17,660 nucleotides of DNA, from contig CAVHZB010000052.1 of assembly GCA_963640555.1 (NCBI GenBank), positions 1 to 17,660 on the forward strand, in the 5' to 3' direction. A model generated the notes under the pieces. That model did no database searches, had not been told where the DNA came from, and saw only the letters and a program-made list of their open reading frames with translations. A program made the position numbers and the translations under genes. Shown piece after piece: positions 7,787 to 15,580 of the stretch. The first letter of the stretch is position 1. Each line of letters starts with the position of its first letter. The stretch is from F23-B02 sp963640555. Its GTDB lineage: Bacteria > Bacillota > Clostridia > Oscillospirales > Oscillospiraceae.

Positions 7787-8062
7787 TTAAAGCTCGGGCA
7801 GATCGCTGCCGACGACCGTGCGTCTGCCGTCAGCGCCGTTTCCGCTGCTTCTTATGATCTCGCGCTGGGTATTATCCGGCAGAGCGCAGGTGAGCAGATA
7901 ACCCGCAATGGGCACGAAAATGCACAGAACGATTATCATTGTTTTCTTCTCCGGATATCCCTTGTTGACGACGATTTCACCGAACTGCATGGCGGCATAA
8001 ATCGTAAACGCAAGCACTGCGATAAACAGCATAACTAAAAACAGTGTGGCTCCAGAACTCAT
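7787..8062 (-). CDS. Small two-helix membrane protein heading the propeller operon (91 aa)
   Basis: I do not recognise the family. Two hydrophobic helices are visible (about residues 5-28 and 41-60), joined by a short basic loop (NKGYPEKK) and followed by a polar, Arg/Gly-rich tail (about 62-91). The topology resembles small envelope proteins of Gram-positive bacteria. The start ATG at 8062 has a strong ribosome-binding site (AAGGAGG, 8 bases upstream). Its stop codon lies within the ribosome-binding region of the next gene (10-base gap), so the two are probably translationally coupled, and it may be a membrane partner of the propeller protein. It lies directly downstream of the palindrome-covered promoter at 8093-8120, so its expression is probably regulated. 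Confidence 0.78.
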   Translation of the reverse strand: MSSGATLFLVMLFIAVLAFTIYAAMQFGEIVVNKGYPEKKTMIIVLCIFVPIAGYLLTCALPDNTQREIIRSSGNGADGRRTVVGSDLPEL

Positions 8063-8090
8063 AATTTTATCCTCCTTAAATTCCGCGCAG

Positions 8091-8116
8091 CTATCATAAA
8101 GTATACCTTTTGAGAG
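8091..8116. promoter_or_regulatory. Operator candidate, imperfect palindrome (copy 1)
   Basis: Matches the perfect palindrome at 8249-8274 at 23 of 26 positions. One arm is intact (GTATACCTTTTGAGAG, 8101-8116); the other has three substitutions, two of which lie within the TATGAT -10 box. With the bases around it, the shared direct repeat is about 31 bases long (8087-8117 versus 8245-8275). The regulator is unknown. Confidence 0.65.
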
Positions 8117-8120
8117 TCAA
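8093..8120 (-). promoter_or_regulatory. Sigma-A-type promoter of the propeller operon, overlapped by a palindrome
   Basis: Reading the minus strand, TTGACT (8120-8115) and TATGAT (8098-8093) are separated by 16 bases and preceded by an A/T-rich tract. The start ATG at 8062 lies about 30 bases downstream. An imperfect palindrome (8091-8116) covers the spacer and the whole -10 box, an arrangement typical of a repressor operator. Confidence 0.7.
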
Positions 8121-8248
8121 CCAATTTACCTGTTTTTAACGGAGAAAAAACAAAAAGATTAACAAAATGAACATATTGCTGCTGAAATTTGCAATAGCAT
8201 ATTGCTATTTTGCCGGTTTTCAGTTATCATAACGACAGAAAGCCGCAG

Positions 8249-8274
8249 CTCTCAAAAGGTATACCTTTTGAGAG
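8249..8274. promoter_or_regulatory. Perfect 26-bp palindrome (copy 2)
   Basis: The 13-base half-site CTCTCAAAAGGTA is followed at once by its exact reverse complement TACCTTTTGAGAG. No T-run follows it on either strand and it is not next to a promoter, so a protein-binding site fits better than a terminator. It lies exactly 158 bp from copy 1, about 15 helical turns, so dimers bound at the two sites would face the same side of the DNA and could form a loop. Confidence 0.7.
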
Positions 8275-8293
8275 TTTCACTATTGATATGCGA

Positions 8294-8328
8294 AAAAATC
8301 AGCAGAGCCGATTGCTCTGCTGATTTTT
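8294..8328 (-). terminator. Intrinsic terminator after ribF
   Basis: A 14-bp stem, AAAAATCAGCAGAG (8294-8307) with CTCTGCTGATTTTT (8315-8328), has a 7-base loop and A- and T-rich flanks on both sides. It begins at the ribF stop codon and closes the nine-gene operon. The A/T symmetry means it could also work on the plus strand. Confidence 0.88.
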
Positions 8329-9245
8329 CATGTATTTATGCTCTTTCGTTCCAGGCTCTCGAAATAATCCCGCGTTGTCTGTGCATCGTGCTTTATCTGC
8401 GAAGCGAGCTCTCCAAGGTCGTCAAACCTGCGCTCGGGACGCAGAAATTTATAAAAGTCGATGCGAACCTGATGACCATAGAGATTTCCACGGAAATCGA
8501 GAAGGAAGCTCTCAACATTAACGCTGCCGTTTTCGCTTACCGTGGGTCTTACGCCGACATTGGTAACGGACATGTACTCATTCCCGTCGATATAGGCCTT
8601 AGCCGCATAAACGCCGTGCCTGGGGACGATAACGCCGTGCGGAAAGCTCATGTTTATAGTCGGCGTCCCCATCTGCGTTCCGAGGTGGTACCCGCTGCGA
8701 ACGGTGTCCGTTAGTGTATGCGGTCTGCCCAAATACTCGTTTGCCTTTTCGATGTTTCCCTCTTCGATGAGCCGGCGTATTAGGGTTGAGCTGACGACCA
8801 CTCCGTCGCGGCAAACCGGAGCGATTATATCACAGCCGATGCCTCGCTCCTCACAGTACTTTTTAAGCTTATCCGCAGTGCCCTGTCCCTTGTAGCCAAA
8901 GCAGAAATCGTGTCCGACAACAATCCAGCACAAATTCATTTCGTCTATAAGCTCATCGGCAAACGCCATCCAGTCCATATGCATGACCTGCCGGTTAAAG
9001 TGCAGAACGACAACATCGTCGATCCCGAAGCAGCGCTTAAGTATCTGCGCTCTGTCCTCGGCACTGTTTATAAGCGGGACATCCTTTTTAAAAACAAGAT
9101 TATCCGGATGCACATCGAATGTCAGCACCGCAGGCTCCGCGCCGGTCTGCTCGGCACGCAGCTTGATCATATTCATAAGTGCGGCATGTCCGATGTGTAT
9201 ACCGTCGAAAAAGCCGAGTGCCATTGCCTTCTTTTTATTTATCAT
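8328..9245 (-). CDS. ribF: Bifunctional riboflavin kinase / FAD synthetase
   Basis: Converts riboflavin to FMN and FMN to FAD in the cytoplasm. The N-terminal FAD-synthetase (nucleotidyltransferase) domain shows GFFDGIHIGH (residues 11-20), VGHDFCFGYKGQG and the SSTLIRRL motif. The C-terminal riboflavin-kinase domain shows GTPTIN (the PTxN metal/ATP site), GVYAA, VGVRPTV and a VESFLLDF strand carrying the conserved Glu. At 305 aa the length is normal; the N-terminus before GFFDG is shorter than in many homologues. The ATG at 9245 starts 2 bases after the truB stop, so translation is coupled. Last gene of the operon, followed at once by a terminator; the rpsO gene that often follows ribF in Bacilli is absent here. 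Confidence 0.96.
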   Translation of the reverse strand: MINKKKAMALGFFDGIHIGHAALMNMIKLRAEQTGAEPAVLTFDVHPDNLVFKKDVPLINSAEDRAQILKRCFGIDDVVVLHFNRQVMHMDWMAFADELIDEMNLCWIVVGHDFCFGYKGQGTADKLKKYCEERGIGCDIIAPVCRDGVVVSSTLIRRLIEEGNIEKANEYLGRPHTLTDTVRSGYHLGTQMGTPTINMSFPHGVIVPRHGVYAAKAYIDGNEYMSVTNVGVRPTVSENGSVNVESFLLDFRGNLYGHQVRIDFYKFLRPERRFDDLGELASQIKHDAQTTRDYFESLERKSINT

Positions 9246-9247
9246 AC

Positions 9248-10117
9248 TCAGACCTCAAAAAAGCTTTTTATTGTTTTGAGTTTTCCGCCTTTAGCTTCAC
9301 CGATGAGTAGGAACTCCCCTTCCGGCGAATACACTCTGTACAGTCCGTCTTGAGCCGGAGCAGAAATTATATTGCCGGTTTTAAGTCGTTTGGCTGCATC
9401 GCCGTTAACATCAAGCCTTTCAAAGGCCGGAAACAGCGTGTCGAGAGGGCGCACAAGCTCCCCCGCTTTACCGGTCTCGGCAGCGGCGGTAATGTCGGTG
9501 ATAGAGTGCGCGTCCTCGACCGAGAACACACCGGCGCGAGTCCTGCGCAGACTGCTCATACAGGCGCCGCACCCAAGCGCATCACCGATATCACTGCAAA
9601 GAGTCCTGACATATGTCCCCTTTGAACATTCTATACGCAAAAGGTAGTCCTTATCCGACCCACCGATTATCTCAATATCGGAGACCGTTATTCTGCGCGG
9701 CTTTCGCTCAACGCTCTCCCCTTTTCGTGCAAGCTCATACAGCTTTTTGCCCTTTAACTTTATGGCGGAGTACATCGGCGGTATCTGCTCTATCTCACCC
9801 TTGAAGCTGCGAACGGCGGCTTCAAGCTCCTCTTTCGTAGCGATGGCATCCGAGCTCCCGAGGATGTTTCCGGTTATATCCTGCGTGTCGGTACTCACTC
9901 CAAGCCTGAGACCGGCAATATATGACTTACTGTCCGCCTCCGCAAACTCGACAGCTCTCGTGGCTCTGCCGACGAAAACGACCAGAAGTCCGGTCGCAAG
10001 CGGGTCGAGAGTTCCGGAATGACCGACCCTGCGCTCGTGCAGAGCGCCGCGCAGCTTGGCCACGACATCGTGACTTGTCCAATCCTGCGGCTTATCGATC
10101 AATATGATGCCGTTCAT
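9248..10117 (-). CDS. truB: tRNA pseudouridine(55) synthase
   Basis: Makes pseudouridine at position 55 in the T-loop of tRNAs. The family N-terminus GIILIDKPQDWTSHDVV and the catalytic motif GHSGTLDPLATG are present, with Asp38 as catalytic nucleophile. Later motifs are PPMYSAIKLKGKKLYELAR and CSKGTYVRTLCSDIG. I chose the ATG at 10117 over an in-frame TTG at 10120: GAGG lies 7 bases before the ATG but only 4 before the TTG. With this choice the stop of nrnA and the start overlap by one base (TGATG), a typical re-initiation junction. Length (289 aa) is normal, with a short C-terminal domain. Confidence 0.96.
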   Translation of the reverse strand: MNGIILIDKPQDWTSHDVVAKLRGALHERRVGHSGTLDPLATGLLVVFVGRATRAVEFAEADSKSYIAGLRLGVSTDTQDITGNILGSSDAIATKEELEAAVRSFKGEIEQIPPMYSAIKLKGKKLYELARKGESVERKPRRITVSDIEIIGGSDKDYLLRIECSKGTYVRTLCSDIGDALGCGACMSSLRRTRAGVFSVEDAHSITDITAAAETGKAGELVRPLDTLFPAFERLDVNGDAAKRLKTGNIISAPAQDGLYRVYSPEGEFLLIGEAKGGKLKTIKSFFEV

Positions 10118-11043
10118 CAAAGCACCTCGGCTATGGCATCAATGAGCAGTCGAAGCGTTTCCTCCGGAGATGCCTCAACGGTGCAGCCGGACGCCATCCT
10201 ATGACCGCCGCCGCCGAACCGGGCGCACAGCGCGCTGCTGTCAAACACCTCATGCGAACGCACCGAGACCTTGCATTTGCCGTCAAGCTCTCTTATCACA
10301 AGGCTCACGACACAGCCTTCTACCTTTCCGGGTATTCCGGCAATATCGTCACAGTCATTTTCAGTTGCGCCGGCATCGAGCATCATCTGCTTTGTGACGG
10401 TCGCCGCGACCACCTTTCCGTCGAAAAAGTACTTAAGACCGCTTAAAATCGAGCCCTCGAGCGTCATTCGCGCGCGCGACACCTGCCTGAAAAGGTCAAA
10501 GTTTAGCTTCTGCACCTGTGCGCCGTATGTCAGCAGCTCACTTGCAGCGGCAAAGGTCTCCGCTGTTACATTTGCATAGCGGAAACAACCGCAGTCTGTC
10601 GATACCGCCATATAAAGAAGGCTTGCCTCCTCCGGCTCAATACCTCCGCACAGCTCCTTGATGACCTGCATTACGATCTCACCGCACGAAGCTTTTGTTC
10701 CGTTGAGCAAAAGGTGTTCGGAATAGTGCGAATTTGAAGGGTGGTGATCAATGCACAGCTGCACATCACCGGAAAATCCGCCCGGCAGCATATGCTGCTC
10801 GGCAACATCAACAGCTACAGTGCAGCTATACCGAAAGTTATCCGAAATATACGGCTTTACATATTTCAGATACTTTGGTGTTATATCCGGATTATTGTAC
10901 AGTGCAGCGCTTTTTCCGATCCTGCGCAGTGCCGAGCAAAGTGCCGCTGCACCGCCAAGCGTATCGCCGTCGGGACGGATATGGGTGAGTATAAGAATAT
11001 TATCATGCTCATTGAGCCACTTTACACACTGCCCTATATTCAT
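10117..11043 (-). CDS. nrnA: DHH-family oligoribonuclease / pAp-phosphatase (NrnA-like)
   Basis: A DHH/DHHA1 phosphoesterase. The NrnA group degrades short RNA oligonucleotides (nanoRNA) and dephosphorylates 3'-phosphoadenosine-5'-phosphate. Metal-binding motifs are HIRPDGD (His21, Asp25, Asp27), Asp79 in VAVDVAEQ and the DHH motif at 99-101 followed by PSN. The C-terminal DHHA1 domain ends with the substrate-binding GGGGHRMASG (about 277-286). The 308-aa length is typical. The start ATG overlaps the rbfA stop by 4 bases (ATGA) and its stop overlaps truB. Placement between rbfA and truB is common in Clostridia but differs from Bacillus subtilis. Family is certain; the exact substrate preference is inferred. 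Confidence 0.92.
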   Translation of the reverse strand: MNIGQCVKWLNEHDNILILTHIRPDGDTLGGAAALCSALRRIGKSAALYNNPDITPKYLKYVKPYISDNFRYSCTVAVDVAEQHMLPGGFSGDVQLCIDHHPSNSHYSEHLLLNGTKASCGEIVMQVIKELCGGIEPEEASLLYMAVSTDCGCFRYANVTAETFAAASELLTYGAQVQKLNFDLFRQVSRARMTLEGSILSGLKYFFDGKVVAATVTKQMMLDAGATENDCDDIAGIPGKVEGCVVSLVIRELDGKCKVSVRSHEVFDSSALCARFGGGGHRMASGCTVEASPEETLRLLIDAIAEVL

Positions 11044-11402
11044 TCTTCGTCCTCACCGTGACTTATGTTCAGACCGCTTATCAGCTCGTTTATATGTGCA
11101 CCGTACTCAATACTGTGGTCGAGCTCGAACACGGGCTCCGGAGTGTTTCTGAGCTTGAGGGAATTGCCGAGCTCACGGCGGATCCAACCGGACGCCGATT
11201 TAAGACCCTTTTTGAATTCTTTCTCGTTCTGAAGTCCCATGACCGAGAGCCAAACCTTGCAGTAGCGCATATCGCCGGTCGTTTCGACCCTCGTCACGCT
11301 TATCATTCCCTGATTTACGCGGGGATCCTTTATATCACGAAGCAGCTTGCTCATGACAAGCTGAATATCGTCATTAGTCCTTGCCAGTTTGTTTGAAGGC
11401 AT
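11040..11402 (-). CDS. rbfA: 30S ribosome-binding factor A
   Basis: A small KH-like protein that binds the 30S subunit and helps late 16S rRNA maturation, notably the 5' end and cold adaptation. The 120-aa sequence shows the family features: an N-terminal helix (LARTNDDIQLVMSKLLRDI), DPRV, the ISVTRVETTGDMRYCKVWLSV strand pair, the helix GWIRRELGNSLKLRNTPEPVF, and the ending ELDHSIEYGAHINELI. A strong ribosome-binding site (GGAGGAG, about 3-9 bases before ATG 11402) precedes it. A hairpin lies between infB and this gene, so its dosage may be set separately from infB. Confidence 0.95.
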   Translation of the reverse strand: MPSNKLARTNDDIQLVMSKLLRDIKDPRVNQGMISVTRVETTGDMRYCKVWLSVMGLQNEKEFKKGLKSASGWIRRELGNSLKLRNTPEPVFELDHSIEYGAHINELISGLNISHGEDEE

Positions 11403-11425
11403 ATTATCTCCTCCCGTATTGCACT

Positions 11426-11451
11426 TTGGGCGGTCAAAACAGACCGCCCAA
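11426..11451 (-). other. Intercistronic hairpin between infB and rbfA
   Basis: A perfect 10-bp stem, TTGGGCGGTC with GACCGCCCAA, has a 6-base loop in the 54-base gap after infB. No T-run follows it on the minus strand, so it is not a standard terminator. It could protect or define the 3' end of an infB-side mRNA or cause partial attenuation. Confidence 0.6.
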
Positions 11452-11456
11452 TCCTA

Positions 11457-13796
11457 TCAGACCTTAATTTGCTCCATAACGAAGCACTCTATAATATCTC
11501 CGACCTTGATGTCGTTGAATTTCTCTACCTGCATACCGCACTCATAGCCGCTTGCAACTTCCTTAACATCATCCTTAAAGCGGCGCAGTGACGCAAGCTC
11601 ACCCTCGTGTACAACGACATTGTCTCTGAGAACACGAACGGAACAGCCGCGCTGTATCTTTCCGTCCTGCACATAGCAGCCGGTAACGGTGCCGACCTTG
11701 GAAACCTTGTAGGTCTCACGAACCTCGGCATGACCGATTATGACCTCCTCGAACTTGGGAGCAAGCATGCCCTTCATAGCTGCCTCGATCTCGTTTATGC
11801 AGTCGTAGATAACTCTGTACATACGCATATCGACATTTGCCCTTGCAGCGCTGTCGCGTGCGGCATTGTCAGGGCGAACATTGAAGCCTACGATTATAGC
11901 GCCTGATGTTGCAGCGAGCATGACATCGGATTCATTGATGGCACCGACACCGCTGTGTATGACCTTAACTCTGACTTCTTCGTTTGTTATCTTCTCAAGT
12001 GAGGATTTGACAGCCTCTGCAGAGCCCTGAACATCAGCCTTGACAATGATGTTGAGATTCTTCATTTCACCAGCCTGTATCTGGCTGAACAGATCCTCAA
12101 GGCTCACCTTCTTGCCGGTGCCGAATGCGGCATTCTTCTGCTGTGTTTTGCGTTCCTCAACAAGCTCACGGGCCATTCGCTCATCGGCGACGGCGTTGAA
12201 TTTGTCACCCGCGCTCGGAACCTCGGACATACCGGATATCTCGACCGGCACGGAGGGACCTGCTTCACTTATGCGCACACCCTTGTCGTTTATCATTGTG
12301 CGGACGCGGCCAACGGCAGTGCCCGCAATAATAATATCGCCGAGCTTGAGCGTGCCGTTCTGCACGAGCACCGTCATTATAGGACCGCGGCCCTTATCGA
12401 GTCTTGCCTCGATAACGGCGCCCTTAGCGGCACGGTTGGGGTTTGCCTTGAGCTCCTGCACCTCGGCCAGAATAACGAGGTTTTCAAGCAGCGCGTCAAT
12501 GCCTTCACCGGTTTTGGCCGAGATGGGGCAAACTATCGTTTCTCCGCCCCACTCCTCGGGAACGATGTCGTACTCAGTGAGCTGCTGCTTTATTCTCTCG
12601 GGATTTGCACCGACGGTGTCCATTTTATTTATCGCAACAACAAGAGGAATGCCGGCCGCCTTTGCATGGTTAATGCTCTCAACTGTCTGAGGCATTATAC
12701 CGTCATCTGCTGCGACAACCAGTATTGCAATATCAGTTACCATTGCACCTCTGGCACGCATGGAGGTGAACGCTTCATGACCCGGAGTGTCAAGGAAGGT
12801 TATTGGGCTTCCGTTTATCTCAACGGTGTAAGCACCTATATGCTGAGTTATGCCTCCGGCCTCGCCGGATGCGACATTAGCATGGCGAATATAGTCAAGC
12901 AGCGAGGTCTTACCGTGGTCAACATGACCCATGACAACGACAACGGGGGCTCTTCCGACAAGTTCGTCGGCGCTGTCCTCGTGATCGTCGATAAGCCTCT
13001 CCTCAACGGATACAACGACTTCTTTTTCAACCTTACAGCCGAATTCCATAGCTACAAGTGCCGCAGTGTCGTAATCAACGACGTCGGAAACAGATGCAAA
13101 AACTCCGAGCTTTATGAGGCGCTTTATTACCTCACCGGCAGATTTTTTCATCCGCGCTGCCAGCTCACCGACATTTATCTCATCAGGGATCATTACCTTG
13201 AGCTGCTGCTTCTTGGCTATTTCAAGCTGAAGCTTCTGCATTTTATCGCGTTCTTCCTGACGGCGCTTAGCGGAAGCGGCCTGACCCTGCTGGCGCTGCT
13301 TTGCCTTATTGACGATCCTCTCTTTGCCGCCCTTGCGGTCGCGGTCACGGCTGTGGCTCTTGTCGCCGGCAAGCTTGTCAAATTTCTCGTCATATTTTGC
13401 AATATTGACCGCCGCGCTGCCGCGGGTATCAACAACGCGCTTCTCCGCGACCTGGCGAGGAACATGAGGCTTGTTTTCCTTCTCTTTTTTTGACGCCGGC
13501 TGCTGCTCGGCAGCGGGAGCCGCGGGCTTTCCTGCGGCTGCGGCCTGTTTTTCAGTCTTCTTTTCCGCAGTCTTCGGCTCGGCAGTCTTCGGCTTGACAT
13601 TGAAGACCTCCTCAATGCTCGAAACCTGATTGTGCTGAGTCATATACTCAAATATGACATTAAGCTCATCGCTTTCCAAAACCTGCATGTGGTTTTTTGG
13701 AGTCGTTGCATAGTCGGTCAATATCTGAGTTATCACCTTGGATGTAGTGTTAAAATCCTTTGCTACCTCGTGTACTCTGTATTTCATCATGCTCAT
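11457..13796 (-). CDS. infB: Translation initiation factor IF-2
   Basis: A GTPase that brings initiator fMet-tRNA to the 30S subunit and promotes subunit joining. Order: N-terminal IF2-N-type helical domain (about 1-60); a variable low-complexity linker rich in Ala/Lys/Glu/Gln (about 65-190); a second IF2-N-like domain (about 200-255); the G domain with G1 GHVDHGKTS (290-298), G3 DTPGHEAF (336-343), G4 NKMD (390-393) and G5 SAKTGEG; then domains II, III and IV to residue 779. The ATG at 13796 is chosen because AGGAGG lies 8 bases upstream; ATGs at 13790 and 13787 are less well placed. The start overlaps the ylxQ stop by 4 bases (ATGA). Confidence 0.97.
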   Translation of the reverse strand: MSMMKYRVHEVAKDFNTTSKVITQILTDYATTPKNHMQVLESDELNVIFEYMTQHNQVSSIEEVFNVKPKTAEPKTAEKKTEKQAAAAGKPAAPAAEQQPASKKEKENKPHVPRQVAEKRVVDTRGSAAVNIAKYDEKFDKLAGDKSHSRDRDRKGGKERIVNKAKQRQQGQAASAKRRQEERDKMQKLQLEIAKKQQLKVMIPDEINVGELAARMKKSAGEVIKRLIKLGVFASVSDVVDYDTAALVAMEFGCKVEKEVVVSVEERLIDDHEDSADELVGRAPVVVVMGHVDHGKTSLLDYIRHANVASGEAGGITQHIGAYTVEINGSPITFLDTPGHEAFTSMRARGAMVTDIAILVVAADDGIMPQTVESINHAKAAGIPLVVAINKMDTVGANPERIKQQLTEYDIVPEEWGGETIVCPISAKTGEGIDALLENLVILAEVQELKANPNRAAKGAVIEARLDKGRGPIMTVLVQNGTLKLGDIIIAGTAVGRVRTMINDKGVRISEAGPSVPVEISGMSEVPSAGDKFNAVADERMARELVEERKTQQKNAAFGTGKKVSLEDLFSQIQAGEMKNLNIIVKADVQGSAEAVKSSLEKITNEEVRVKVIHSGVGAINESDVMLAATSGAIIVGFNVRPDNAARDSAARANVDMRMYRVIYDCINEIEAAMKGMLAPKFEEVIIGHAEVRETYKVSKVGTVTGCYVQDGKIQRGCSVRVLRDNVVVHEGELASLRRFKDDVKEVASGYECGMQVEKFNDIKVGDIIECFVMEQIKV

Positions 13797-14224
13797 GCAT
13801 TATTCCTCCTCTTGCCTATCCTCTTATTGTTTCGGCGCTCCGAGCTTTCGCTCATCCGTCTTTTGCTTTTTTCAGCCTTATCGCCTATCAGCTTGGCTGT
13901 CTGCCCGTACTGCGAAGGCGACAGCTCCGCAAGTATGTTCATAAAAGCCTCGGCAAAGCCAATGTCGCATATGGCTGCCATTGAGCAGCCCGGTTTGCCT
14001 ACGCTTTCCGCTATTTTCTGCTTTGTAAACGGTACCACTATCAGCGGGGCCTTACTCGAATACATATATCCCCTTGCACGCTTCTGCGCATTTTCCGATG
14101 CGTCGGCTGCAAGCAGCACAAGCTTTGCGGCATGCTCTCTGACAGCCGTACCCGTGTCCTCCTCGCCGATGCGTATCGCGTTCGCCTTGCGCATAAGACC
14201 GAGCAGGCTAAGTGCTTTATTCAT
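13793..14224 (-). CDS. ylxQ: L7Ae-family ribosomal/RNA-binding protein YlxQ
   Basis: A small L7Ae/L30e-fold protein of the nusA-infB operon; family members bind kink-turn-type RNA, but the cellular role of YlxQ is not settled. The recognisable start is MNKALSLLGLMRKANAI, so I place it at the ATG at 14224; a longer open frame upstream to 14299 has no homology and overlaps ylxR. GGAGG lies 9 bases before this ATG. The core (LVLLAADASENAQKR, then PLIVVPFTKQKIAESVGKP) is typical. The product (143 aa) has a basic tail (about 115-143, rich in Lys, Arg, Asn, Ser) that makes it longer than the usual roughly 100 residues. It overlaps ylxR by 8 bases and infB by 4. Confidence 0.9.
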   Translation of the reverse strand: MNKALSLLGLMRKANAIRIGEEDTGTAVREHAAKLVLLAADASENAQKRARGYMYSSKAPLIVVPFTKQKIAESVGKPGCSMAAICDIGFAEAFMNILAELSPSQYGQTAKLIGDKAEKSKRRMSESSERRNNKRIGKRRNNA

Positions 14225-14489
14225 CGTTTGGAGCCTCCATCTGCTTTGACAAAGCCTCATAAACGGCTTCGGGGATCTGTGCGGAAAATGCACGCTCAAG
14301 AGCTTTTGACTTCACAGCCTTTTTTAAGCACTCGGCATTTGGGCAGACATAAGCGCCTCTGCCTGGCTTTTTTCCCATAAAGTCGAGGCTTATTTCCCCG
14401 GTCGGAGCCTTTACAACGCGTATCAGCTCTCGCTTAGGCTTCATTTCACGGCAGCCCAAACACTGCCTCATCGGTATTTTCTTCTGCAT
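14217..14489 (-). CDS. ylxR: YlxR (RnpM) RNA-binding protein, DUF448
   Basis: A short RNA-binding protein of the DUF448 family, always found next to nusA; in Bacillus subtilis it was reported to bind and modulate RNase P (name RnpM). The family features are all visible in 90 residues: PMRQCLGCREMKPKRELIRVV with the Cys10/Cys13 pair, a GEISLDFMGKKPGRGAYVC segment (invariant GRGAY at 43-47), and a following Cys with a Lys-rich helix. It starts 19 bases after the nusA stop and overlaps ylxQ by 8 bases. Confidence 0.94.
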   Translation of the reverse strand: MQKKIPMRQCLGCREMKPKRELIRVVKAPTGEISLDFMGKKPGRGAYVCPNAECLKKAVKSKALERAFSAQIPEAVYEALSKQMEAPNDE

Positions 14490-14508
14490 TCCGGCTGCCT
14501 CCTTCCGT

Positions 14509-15561
14509 TTACGCCTCGGATTCGGGCTTAATGTCTATCTTGTATCCGGTCAAGCGTGCCGCAAGGCGCGCATTCTGACCTTCTTTGCCGATAGCGAGTG
14601 AAAGCTGGCTGTCAGGGACCACCACTCGGCAGCTCTTGCCGTCTTCAAGCATGGTAACGCTTATGACCTCGGATGGGGCGAGCGCCGCTGCGATATATTC
14701 CTCGGGAGCTTCGCTGTACTTAATAATATCTATTTTTTCGCCGCACAGCTCATCTACTATGCTCGCAACACGACCACCCTTAGGTCCTACGCAGGAGCCA
14801 ATCGGATCGACATCGGGATCTGTAGACCATACCGCCATCTTCGTTCTGCTGCCCGCCTCGCGCGCGATTGATTTTATCTCGACCGTTCCGTCATATATTT
14901 CCGGAACCTCGAGCTCAAACAGGCGCTTTACCAGTCCCGGATGAGTGCGGCTTATAAGCACCTGCGGTCCCTTTGCGGCATTTCTGACCTCAACGACATA
15001 TACCTTTATACGGTCGCCCTCTTTGAGCGGCTCGGTCTTGATCCTTTCATTCGGAGAAAGCATCGCCTCAGTGTACTCGCTGTTGGAACTGATGCGGATA
15101 GAAACGCTGCCGGTACGCGGCTCTATGCGGGAAACGACGCCTGTGAGTATCTCATGCTCCTTTGAAGTGAATTCCTCATAGACTATTCCGCGCTCAGCCT
15201 CGCGGATGCCCTGGATTATGACCTGCTTTGCTGCCTGTGCCGCAATTCGACCGAATTTTTTGGTTTCGACCGGAATTTTTACGGTATCTCCAAGCTTTGC
15301 GCGCTTGCTGATCTTCTTTGCCGCCTCTATGTCTATCTCCAGAGCCGGATTTTCCACCTGTTCAACGACAACCTTGTCTACATACATCTCGATGCGTTTT
15401 CTGTCTTCGTCGAGCAGTATGTCTACATTATCCGCACACTCAGGATTGTCGCGGCGGAAAGCGGCCAGCATTGCCTGCTTTATCTTGTCGTACATATAGT
15501 CTCTGGGAATGCCCTTTTCTTTTTCAAGATCCTCGATTGCGGAGAAAAATTCAGCGTTCAT
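14509..15561 (-). CDS. nusA: Transcription termination/antitermination factor NusA
   Basis: Binds RNA polymerase and nascent RNA, enhances pausing and stimulates intrinsic termination. Domains: N-terminal RNAP-binding domain (about 1-125, starting MNAEFFSAIEDLEKEKGI); S1 (about 132-200, GVVSRIEPRTGSVSI); KH1 with GPKGGR (259-264); KH2 with GKEGQNARLAARLTGYKIDI (325-344). At 350 aa it lacks the C-terminal acidic repeats of Escherichia coli NusA, as is usual in Firmicutes. GAGG lies before ATG 15561, 19 bases after the rimP stop. Together with the hairpin in the operon leader (16066-16089) it could regulate its own transcript. Confidence 0.97.
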   Translation of the reverse strand: MNAEFFSAIEDLEKEKGIPRDYMYDKIKQAMLAAFRRDNPECADNVDILLDEDRKRIEMYVDKVVVEQVENPALEIDIEAAKKISKRAKLGDTVKIPVETKKFGRIAAQAAKQVIIQGIREAERGIVYEEFTSKEHEILTGVVSRIEPRTGSVSIRISSNSEYTEAMLSPNERIKTEPLKEGDRIKVYVVEVRNAAKGPQVLISRTHPGLVKRLFELEVPEIYDGTVEIKSIAREAGSRTKMAVWSTDPDVDPIGSCVGPKGGRVASIVDELCGEKIDIIKYSEAPEEYIAAALAPSEVISVTMLEDGKSCRVVVPDSQLSLAIGKEGQNARLAARLTGYKIDIKPESEA

Positions 15562-15580
15562 TTCAATATACCTCTTCTTT

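Noticed and set aside
8168..8212. CATATTGCT direct repeats and AATAGC/GCTATT dyad
   Set aside because: They are short, A/T-rich and not positioned at a promoter or gene end.
10118..10120. TTG as start of truB
   Set aside because: The ATG three bases later has better spacing to GAGG and forms a standard TGATG junction with nrnA.
12666..13493. 275-codon plus-strand open frame inside infB
   Set aside because: It mirrors the IF-2 coding strand and has no family features.
14225..14299. Longer N-terminus for YlxQ
   Set aside because: The extra residues overlap ylxR, lack homology, and the conserved start MNKALSLLGL has its own ribosome-binding site.
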